This document shows, piece after piece, positions 55,718-62,587 of a stretch of 62,587 nucleotides of DNA. The notes under the pieces are model-generated. The model had not been told where the DNA came from. It saw only the letters and a list, made by a program, of their open reading frames with translations, and did no database searches. Origin of the DNA: Yoonia sp. Its GTDB lineage: Bacteria; Pseudomonadota; Alphaproteobacteria; Rhodobacterales; Rhodobacteraceae. Both the position numbers and the translations under genes were made by a program. The stretch spans positions 1-62,587 of the forward strand of contig NZ_JAFMHR010000002.1 in the NCBI RefSeq assembly GCF_017854415.1. Direction: 5' to 3'. The first letter of the stretch is position 1. Each line of letters starts with the position of its first letter.

Positions 55718-56683
55718 TTAAAAGTCGACTTCGATCGCGATGCCTTGCGCAATCGCCAATTTCACGATGCTTGCTGCAACCGCAAGATCCTGCAGGCCGA
55801 CACCTGTGCCGTCAAACAAAGTGATTTCGTCGTCTGACGTGCGCCCCGGATGCGTGCCATTGATGACCGCACCCAATTCGTTCACGTCGCTTTGCTTGAT
55901 CAAACCTGCGGCAATGGCATGCTGCGCCTCGCCGATGCTGATGGATTGCGCGACTTCGTCGGTGAAAACGGTTGCTTGCGCAAGAAGTGCTGTTTCAAGC
56001 TCTTGCTTGCCCTTTGTGTCAGTCCCCATGCAGGCAACATGTGTGCCCGGGCTGATATGCTTGGCCATGACTGTGGGGGCAAAGGTCGACGTGATCGAAA
56101 TCACGACATCGGCTTCGACCATGCCCTCTAGCGCGACCGCTTCAAAAGGCACGCCAGCTTCATTTGCAATCTTTTCAATGTTGGGCAGCATTTCTGGATG
56201 ATAGTTCCAGCCGATGACTTTCTCGAACTCACGTTGCTCAAGGGCAGCACGCAACTGGAATGTCGCCTGATGACCTGCGCCAACCATACCCATGACTTTC
56301 GCGTCTTTACGGGCCAAATGCTTGATCGAAACAGAGGACGCCGCAGCCGTCCGCAACGCCGTCAGCAGATTACCACCGACCATTGCGCTGACCTTGCCGG
56401 TATCGGGATCAAACAGGAAAACCGTGGACTGGTGGTTGATCGCCCCATGCTTTTCCATGTTGTTTGGCCAGTATCCACCAGCTTTCAGACCAAGCGCCAT
56501 GCCCGCCTTGTCGAACCCGCCTTTGAAGCCATAAAGCGCGTTTTCATAGCCAATCGCTTCGCGGATAACCGGAAAGTTGTAGGCGTCGCCTTTGGACATT
56601 GCGGCGAACACATTTTCAACGGCTGTAAACGCATCGGCGCGTGTTAGCAGGGCTGCGATCTCTTTTTCAGGGACAATATACAT
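55718..56683 (-). CDS. bhcD: Iminosuccinate reductase (ornithine cyclodeaminase / mu-crystallin family)
   Basis: 321 aa; MVGAGHQATFQLRAALEQREFEKVIGW; last gene of a bhcABCD-ordered cluster. Confidence 0.9.
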   Translation of the reverse strand: MYIVPEKEIAALLTRADAFTAVENVFAAMSKGDAYNFPVIREAIGYENALYGFKGGFDKAGMALGLKAGGYWPNNMEKHGAINHQSTVFLFDPDTGKVSAMVGGNLLTALRTAAASSVSIKHLARKDAKVMGMVGAGHQATFQLRAALEQREFEKVIGWNYHPEMLPNIEKIANEAGVPFEAVALEGMVEADVVISITSTFAPTVMAKHISPGTHVACMGTDTKGKQELETALLAQATVFTDEVAQSISIGEAQHAIAAGLIKQSDVNELGAVINGTHPGRTSDDEITLFDGTGVGLQDLAVAASIVKLAIAQGIAIEVDF

Positions 56684-56730
56684 CGTGGTTTTCCTTGCAA
56701 AACGGGCCGGTCTGAACGACCGACCCTGAC

Positions 56731-56766
56731 TTCTTTTTTCCTAAGTAAACTTCCCCCGGAGGGTCC
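56731..56766 (-). repeat. Dispersed repeat copy (minus orientation)
   Basis: Reverse complement GGACCCTCCGGGGGAAGTTTACTTAGGAAAAAAGAA between bhcC and bhcD. Confidence 0.55.
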
Positions 56767-56771
56767 GATGC

Positions 56772-57935
56772 TTAGTATGCTTTACCGCGTGCAGATACGG
56801 GCCACAGCGTTTCGACCTTGCCGTTGCGCACACCGACGTACCAGTCATGCACGTTGCACGTCGGGTCACAGTGACCTGGAACCAGCTTGAGCTTGTCATT
56901 GACCTTCAACACACCGTCGGGGTCAGCAACAACGCCGTGCTCGTCCGAACATTTGACATATTCGACATCGGTGCGGCCATAGATCGTTGGCAAGCCACTA
57001 TCGACGGACTGCGCTTTGAGGCCCGCATCAACGATAGCTTTGTCGGCCTTTGCGTGGCTCATCACGGATGTCAGGATGAACAGCGCGTTCTCCCACTCGC
57101 CTTGGTCGATGCGGTTGCCGTCCTTATCAAGGATACGGCCATAGTCGGCGTCCATGAAGGCATATGACCCACACTGCAATTCGTTGAAAACGTTTGACTC
57201 ACTCTCAAAGTAATATGAACCAGTGCCGCCACCGCCAACGATGTCGCACTCAAGCCCAGCGGCTTTCAGCAGGTCGACGCTTTCACGTACTTGTTCAATC
57301 GCGATTGCGGTTTTGCCCTGACGGTCCTCATACGAGTCCATGTGCTGCATGGCACCTTGGTAGGCTTGGATGCCCGCAAACTTGAGGCCCTCTGCCGCGT
57401 CGATTGCAATCGCAAGATCAACAACCGGCTGACCAAATTGCACACCGCAACGGCCTGCGCCTACGTCGATTTCAACAAGACATTCGATCTGCGTGCCATG
57501 CTTCATTGCAGCAGCTGACAAGTCTGCCACGTTGTCGATATCGTCGACGCAGCAGATAGCGCGTGCGCCTAGCTTCGGCAGACGTGCCAAACGGTCAATT
57601 TTTTCCGGCTGGCGTACTTGGTTGGAAACCAGCACGTCCTTGATGCCACCACGTGCGAACACTTCGGCTTCGGATACTTTCTGGCAGCACACACCGACAG
57701 AACCACCCAGCTTTTCTTGCAGCAGCGCCACGTCGACAGATTTGTGCATCTTGCCGTGCACGCGGTGACGCATGCCGTGTGATTTTGCGAAATCACCCAT
57801 CTTTTTGATGTTCCGCTCTAGCGCGTCCAGATCAAGCACAAGGCAAGGTGTCGCAATATCGGCTTCGTCCATACCAGGCAGGGCAGGCACGTCGTAGCCG
57901 ACTTCGAGGTCTTTAAGATTGCTCATATCGTTCAT
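56772..57935 (-). CDS. bhcC: Beta-hydroxyaspartate aldolase (D-threonine aldolase-like PLP fold)
   Basis: ORF 56772..57965; likely ATG at 57935; ATPCLVLDLDALERNIKKMGDFAKSHGMRHRVHGKMHKS; cluster context. Confidence 0.9.
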   Translation of the reverse strand: MNDMSNLKDLEVGYDVPALPGMDEADIATPCLVLDLDALERNIKKMGDFAKSHGMRHRVHGKMHKSVDVALLQEKLGGSVGVCCQKVSEAEVFARGGIKDVLVSNQVRQPEKIDRLARLPKLGARAICCVDDIDNVADLSAAAMKHGTQIECLVEIDVGAGRCGVQFGQPVVDLAIAIDAAEGLKFAGIQAYQGAMQHMDSYEDRQGKTAIAIEQVRESVDLLKAAGLECDIVGGGGTGSYYFESESNVFNELQCGSYAFMDADYGRILDKDGNRIDQGEWENALFILTSVMSHAKADKAIVDAGLKAQSVDSGLPTIYGRTDVEYVKCSDEHGVVADPDGVLKVNDKLKLVPGHCDPTCNVHDWYVGVRNGKVETLWPVSARGKAY

Positions 57936-57949
57936 GGTCTTCTCTCCCT

Positions 57950-58936
57950 TTAACCTTGCATCCAAGGTAGTTTGTCGAGGTCTACGTTACCGCCAGTTAC
58001 GACGACGCCAACGCGTTTGCCTTTAAAAAATTCACGGTTCTTGATGATGGTGGCCAGCGGCACGGCACAGCTAGGTTCCATCACGATCTTCATGCGCTGC
58101 CACGTCAGTTTCATTGCGTCGATGATTTCCTGCTCGGAGGCAGTAAAGATTTCGGTCACATGGTTGCTGACAAAGTGCCACGTCAGGTCCTTCAAAGGAA
58201 CCTTAAGGCCGTCCGCAACCGTCACAGGCGCATCATCAGCGATGATGTGACCCGCTTTAAAGCTGCGGTATGCATCATCAGCCTGTTCCGGCTCTGACGC
58301 AATGATCTGCACTTCGGGCGCAATGTTAGACAATGTCAGGCAAGTACCTGAAATCATGCCGCCACCGCCGATGGGCGCCACAACCATATCAAGTCCGTGA
58401 CCGTGCTCTTCCTGCATTTGCTCCATCAGCTCTTTGCTGCAAGTTCCCTGACCCGCGATAACCCGAGGGTCATTATAAGGATGGACGAAATCCCCGCCTG
58501 TTTCAGCCTGAACACCAGCAAACACTGCTTCGCGCGAAGACGTCGACGGTTCGCATTCTGTGATGATTCCGCCATAACCTTTGACCGCATCTTTCTTTGC
58601 TTGCGGCGCAGTGCGCGGCATCACGACGTTACACGGAATGCCCCTGCGACCTGCTGCGTAAGACAGCGATAGCGCATGATTGCCGGATGAATGTGTGCAA
58701 ACACCTTTGGCAGCTGCTTCATCAGATAACCCAAAAACCGCATTGGAAGCGCCACGTACTTTGAACGCGCCGGCCTTTTGAAAGTTCTCGCATTTAAAGA
58801 ACAGTTCTGCGCCAGTCAGTTCGTTCAGGTACGTCGACGTCAGCACAGGCGTGCGGTGAATGTAGGGTTTGATACGTTCGTGGGCTTCGATCACGTCTTG
58901 GTAGGTCGGGATATACATTTCGTGGCTGTCCTTCAT
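57950..58936 (-). CDS. bhcB: Beta-hydroxyaspartate dehydratase (threonine dehydratase-like PLP enzyme)
   Basis: 328 aa; GAELFFKCENFQKAGAFKVRGASNAV, HSSGNHALSLSYAA, APIGGGGMISG; cluster context. Confidence 0.9.
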   Translation of the reverse strand: MKDSHEMYIPTYQDVIEAHERIKPYIHRTPVLTSTYLNELTGAELFFKCENFQKAGAFKVRGASNAVFGLSDEAAAKGVCTHSSGNHALSLSYAAGRRGIPCNVVMPRTAPQAKKDAVKGYGGIITECEPSTSSREAVFAGVQAETGGDFVHPYNDPRVIAGQGTCSKELMEQMQEEHGHGLDMVVAPIGGGGMISGTCLTLSNIAPEVQIIASEPEQADDAYRSFKAGHIIADDAPVTVADGLKVPLKDLTWHFVSNHVTEIFTASEQEIIDAMKLTWQRMKIVMEPSCAVPLATIIKNREFFKGKRVGVVVTGGNVDLDKLPWMQG

Positions 58937-60127
58937 TTACGCTACAACTTTGAGCGGAACAGAGATGCTGCCGCGGTAGTATTCCTGTGCTGCCGCAACA
59001 CCAGAGCCGAGTTTGATGTCGAGGCCCAAGTCAACCATACACATTTCTGCGGTGGCGATACCGGATAAAGCCATCACGTCTGTCATGCTGCCCAAGTGAC
59101 CGATGCGGAAGACCTTGCCTGCAACTTCTCCAAGGCCAGTGCCAAAGGCGACGCCGTATTTTTCTGCGGCAAGCGACACGATGTCAGTTGCGTTGAAACC
59201 TTCTGGTGTCTTGATTGCGCTGACTGTGTCTGAATACAGATCAGGCGAAGCTGCGCAAAGCTCAAGGTCCCAAGCGTGGATCGCTGCACGAATACCGGAT
59301 GCAATCCGTGTATGACGCGCAAAAACGTTATCAAGTCCCTCTTTCAGCAGAGTTTCGGTCGCCAAAAGCAATCCGTTCATCAAGCCAACAGGTGGTGTGT
59401 AAGGGAATGCGTTCGCGTTGTAGCCCTTCGTCATGTCGTTGATGTCAAAGAACGTGCGCGGCAGACCCGCAGTTTTGGTGGCATCAACAGCACGCTGGCT
59501 AAAGCCAACAATCGCCAGACCCGCAGGCAACATGAAACCCTTTTGCGATCCGGTTACGGCAACATCTACGCCCCATTCGTCAAAGCGAAAGTCCATCGAT
59601 CCGATCGAGCTTACGCCATCGACGAACAACATGGCAGGGTGCCCCGCCGCATCCATTGCGCGGCGCACGGCTGCGATGTCGGACTTTACACCAGTTGCAG
59701 TTTCATTGTGTGTGGCCAGAACTGCTTTGATCTTGTGACCTTTGTCAGCTGCCAAAATCTCTTCGTAGCGATCGGCAGGCAGGCCGTGGCCCCAGGGAGT
59801 TTCAACGATTTCGACGTTCAAACCGTGGCGCTGACACATGTCAATCCAGCGGTGGCTGAACATGCCGTTACGTGCGGCCAATACGGTGTCGCCAGCGGAC
59901 AATGTATTGGTCAGCGCTGTTTCCCAGCCGCCAGTTCCAGTCGATGGGAAGATGAACACTTCGGCAGTTTCGGACTTTAAGATTTCTTGAACGCCGGCGC
60001 GGGCTGGGTGTAGAATTTGACCAAACAAGGGTGAGCGATGGTCAATCGTTGGCATATCGCAGGCTTTGCGAATGGCCTCGGGCATATTCGTTGGGCCGGG
60101 TATAAATACTGGGTTCTGAAAACTCAT
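58937..60127 (-). CDS. bhcA: Aspartate-glyoxylate aminotransferase
   Basis: ORF 58937..60205; ATG at 60127 (MSFQNPVFIPGPTNMPEAIRKACDMPTIDHRSPLFG); PLP fold-type I, GSQKGFMLPAGLAIVGFS; cluster context. Confidence 0.9.
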   Translation of the reverse strand: MSFQNPVFIPGPTNMPEAIRKACDMPTIDHRSPLFGQILHPARAGVQEILKSETAEVFIFPSTGTGGWETALTNTLSAGDTVLAARNGMFSHRWIDMCQRHGLNVEIVETPWGHGLPADRYEEILAADKGHKIKAVLATHNETATGVKSDIAAVRRAMDAAGHPAMLFVDGVSSIGSMDFRFDEWGVDVAVTGSQKGFMLPAGLAIVGFSQRAVDATKTAGLPRTFFDINDMTKGYNANAFPYTPPVGLMNGLLLATETLLKEGLDNVFARHTRIASGIRAAIHAWDLELCAASPDLYSDTVSAIKTPEGFNATDIVSLAAEKYGVAFGTGLGEVAGKVFRIGHLGSMTDVMALSGIATAEMCMVDLGLDIKLGSGVAAAQEYYRGSISVPLKVVA

Positions 60128-60186
60128 GGTCCGTTCCTCCATTGGATTGAGCCTGTTCTGGCAGAGGTCAGCGCGCCACTCAATTT

Positions 60187-60207
60187 TTTTGAAATTATTT
60201 TTCAAAA
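60187..60207. promoter_or_regulatory. Perfect inverted repeat in bhcA-bhcR intergenic region, candidate BhcR operator
   Basis: TTTTGAA-ATTATTT-TTCAAAA. Confidence 0.5.
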
Positions 60208-60250
60208 GGTGATTTAGGTATAAATTTGTTTGTTGTCAGGGGCTTGTATT

Positions 60251-60286
60251 TTTCATAAAGTGAAATCGAATTTCAAAATTGGAAAT
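60251..60286. promoter_or_regulatory. Two further inverted repeats next to bhcR start, candidate operator
   Basis: TTTCA-TAAAG-TGAAA (60251-60265) and ATTTC-AAAATTG-GAAAT (60270-60286). Confidence 0.4.
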
Positions 60287-60290
60287 ATTC

Positions 60291-61115
60291 ATGCAAGATG
60301 ACGTAAAGCGCGGTCGCGGCAGGCCCAAAGCGTGGGACGACAAGGGCACGCAGAATACCATCAAGTCCCTTGATCGGGCGCTAGAGGTCTTGGTGCAGTT
60401 AGGCGAGATGCAGGGAGGCACGTTATCGCAAGTCGCAGGCGCGCTTGATCAGTCACCTGCAACGGTTTACCGCGTTCTGACCACTTTTCAGGGGCGCGGC
60501 TTTGTAGACTTTGACGAGCAAACCCAAGTTTGGACCATTGGACCCGCTGCATTCTTAACGGGATCTCAATTCTTGCGGCGCACATCATTGGTGGAACGCG
60601 CTCGCCCGATTATGCGCGAACTGATGGAAGCGACAGGTGAAACGGCGAACCTAGGGATCGAGCGTGACGGGATGGTATTATTTTTGGGGCAAGTCGAAAC
60701 CCACGCAACAATTCGTGCCTTTTTTCCACCCGGAACTGCGTCAGCGATGCATGCGTCGGGCATAGGTAAAGCTTTGCTCTGCCGGATGGATGACAAACGC
60801 CAAAGACAGGTCTTGGCGGCCAGCCAGCTGGAACAATACACGCCCTTCACCCTGACTGATCCAGAAGCAATGATCGCCGATCTGCGCGCATCCAAGACGC
60901 GCGGATACGCCGTGGACGCAGAAGAGCGCAACATCGGAATGCGCTGTATCGCAGCACCCGTGTTCAACGTATTCGGAGAGGTCGTCGCCGGTATTTCAGT
61001 CTCTGGCCCAACAACGCGCATCACCGAAGACCGTATTGATGCGCTTGCTGCGCATGTGATGGACGCGGCCGCGCGTTTGACCCGTGCGATTGGCGGTAAC
61101 AACCGTCCCGCGTGA
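60291..61115 (+). CDS. bhcR: IclR-family regulator of the beta-hydroxyaspartate cycle cluster
   Basis: ORF 60279..61115; ATG at 60291; IKSLDRALEVLVQLGEMQGGTLSQVAGALDQSPATVYRVLTTFQGRGFV IclR HTH; divergent to bhcABCD. Confidence 0.9.
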   Translation: MQDDVKRGRGRPKAWDDKGTQNTIKSLDRALEVLVQLGEMQGGTLSQVAGALDQSPATVYRVLTTFQGRGFVDFDEQTQVWTIGPAAFLTGSQFLRRTSLVERARPIMRELMEATGETANLGIERDGMVLFLGQVETHATIRAFFPPGTASAMHASGIGKALLCRMDDKRQRQVLAASQLEQYTPFTLTDPEAMIADLRASKTRGYAVDAEERNIGMRCIAAPVFNVFGEVVAGISVSGPTTRITEDRIDALAAHVMDAAARLTRAIGGNNRPA

Positions 61116-61120
61116 TCGGC

Positions 61121-61324
61121 CTAACGTTTGGTCGAGCGAATAGCGCTGTTCTTATAGTTGGGATCATCCACAATCGGGTGATCGACAGTGCGGTCGTGCA
61201 GGTCTGTGAATGCAGGCCTTGGTTGCGAAATCCGTGCCCAAAGTCTGCGCGCAAAGAATTGCAAAATAACTACAATCAGAAAGAACGCGCCAAGTGCGGA
61301 CAAAATCGACCACATGTCCACCAT
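61121..61324 (-). CDS. Short single-TM hypothetical protein
   Basis: ORF 61121..61396; possible ATG at 61324 (MVDMWSILSALGAFFLIVVILQFFARRLWARI). Confidence 0.45.
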   Translation of the reverse strand: MVDMWSILSALGAFFLIVVILQFFARRLWARISQPRPAFTDLHDRTVDHPIVDDPNYKNSAIRSTKR

Positions 61325-61550
61325 GATGCACGCGCCATCTGCACCAAAAACAATGGCGTAAAGGATGCTGACTGTCTGAGTGCATGCGTCGAACACGGTG
61401 TGTGCCTCGTTGATTTAGGGCATCTTAGCAGCGTCTGATTTCAAGAGCAAAGGTAGCGTCGCAGAAAGGCCGCGACAGTGCGTTATTCTGCATGACTTTC
61501 GCACAATCGGTTCTTAGGGTTTTGCTTGTAACACCTGACCGGAGATCGCG

Positions 61551-62587
61551 ATGCAGTTTGGCCTTACCGACGAGCAACAAATGATTGTGGATACCGTCCG
61601 TAGTTTTGTTGAGAACGAGATCTACCCTCACGAGGATGCGGTCGAACGCAGTGGCGAGGTGCCGCAGGAAATAGCGGACGAGATCAAGCGAAAGACAATC
61701 GAACTTGGCTTCTACGCCTGCAACTTTCCCGAAGACGTAGGCGGCGCTGGCCTGTCCCACGTTGATTTCGCGCTTGTCGAGCGTGAATTGGGCCGTGGTT
61801 CAATGGCGTTGAACCATTTCTTTGGCCGCCCCCAGAACATTCTGATGGCTTGCAAAGACGATCAGGTTGATCGCTATTTGCTGCCCGCCGTGCGCGGTGA
61901 ACGTATGGATGCGCTGGCGATGACCGAACCAGACGCCGGATCGGATGTGCGTGGCATGAAGTGTAGTGCCGTACGGGACGGGGGTGATTGGGTTTTGAAC
62001 GGGTCAAAACACTTTATCTCCGGTGCGGACCACGCGGATTTCTTCATTGTTTTTGTGGCGACAGGTGTTGATGACACGCCGCGCGGCCCCAAAAAACGGA
62101 TCACAACCTTTCTGGTCGATCGCGGCACGCCGGGCTTTGAGGTGCGCGATGGGTACGCTTCGGTCAGCCACCGGGGCTACAAAAACTGCATCCTTGATTT
62201 CGACAATTGCCGTCTGCCCGATGCCCAAGTGTTAGGCGAGGTCGATGGTGGTTTCGCTGTAATGAATGAATGGCTTTATGCCACACGCATCACGGTCGCG
62301 ACCATGTCCGTTGGGCGTGCGCGGCGTTGTTTTGACTATGCGCTGAATTATGCCGCCGAGCGAAAGCAATTTGGCCAACCGATTGGCAAATTTCAGGGCG
62401 TCAGTTTCCAGATTGCCGATATGATTACCGAAATTGATGCCGCTGATATGCTGACCCTCGCCGCTGCATGGCGTCTTGACGAAGGGCTGCCCGCGAACCG
62501 TGAAATTGCATCTGCCAAGGTGTACGCGACCGAAATGCTTGCCCGCGTCACTGATGCGACGCTGCAAATCTACGGTGGCATGGGCCT
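61551..62587 (+). CDS. Acyl-CoA dehydrogenase (C-terminally truncated by window edge; absent from ORF track)
   Basis: ATG at 61551, open to window end; MQFGLTDEQQMIVDTVRSFVENEIYPHE...AMTEPDAGSDVRGMKCSA...AERKQFGQPIGKFQGVSFQIADM...QIYGGMG. Confidence 0.93.
   Translation, partial: MQFGLTDEQQMIVDTVRSFVENEIYPHEDAVERSGEVPQEIADEIKRKTIELGFYACNFPEDVGGAGLSHVDFALVERELGRGSMALNHFFGRPQNILMACKDDQVDRYLLPAVRGERMDALAMTEPDAGSDVRGMKCSAVRDGGDWVLNGSKHFISGADHADFFIVFVATGVDDTPRGPKKRITTFLVDRGTPGFEVRDGYASVSHRGYKNCILDFDNCRLPDAQVLGEVDGGFAVMNEWLYATRITVATMSVGRARRCFDYALNYAAERKQFGQPIGKFQGVSFQIADMITEIDAADMLTLAAAWRLDEGLPANREIASAKVYATEMLARVTDATLQIYGGMG

Noticed and set aside
1-62587. CRISPR arrays, rRNA, tRNA, IS elements, prophage or classical toxin-antitoxin/defence genes
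   Set aside because: None recognised by eye; short structured RNAs could still be missed without tRNAscan-SE/Infernal.

Overview
The window looks like ordinary chromosome from a Rhodobacteraceae / Roseobacter-type alphaproteobacterium; this is judged from protein flavour and gene neighbourhoods, and no search was run. No rRNA, tRNA, CRISPR array, transposase or phage gene was recognised. Main blocks: (1) 0.7-8.0 kb, two dimethylglycine-dehydrogenase-like FAD/GcvT proteins with a homocysteine S-methyltransferase, a PPOX-fold protein and a GlxA/AraC regulator, chained by ATGA overlaps; (2) 15-39 kb, two large cobalamin gene blocks: bluB, two Lin0512 paralogues, cobO, cobN, cobW, and further on cobD, cobC, DUF1636, a DUF6732-like protein, cbiX, cobH, cobL, cobI, cbiG-cobJ fusion and cobM. 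They are split by smc, a dipeptidase and a lytic transglycosylase; (3) three tandem peptide deformylase genes plus fmt; (4) 43.6-50.6 kb, a co-directional operon-like cluster of seven mostly uncharacterised genes built around an unusual AAA ATPase, which is the best candidate for an undescribed system; (5) an ALDH16-like two-domain aldehyde dehydrogenase with deoC; (6) 55.7-61.1 kb, a complete beta-hydroxyaspartate cycle cluster (bhcABCD with divergent bhcR). A dispersed short repeat (core GGAGCCTCCGGCGGGRRTTTTT...AGAAGAAG) occurs about eight times, once apparently in frame inside cobN. Two coding features are absent from the ORF track: a 54-aa ORF upstream of cobN and the truncated acyl-CoA dehydrogenase at the right edge.
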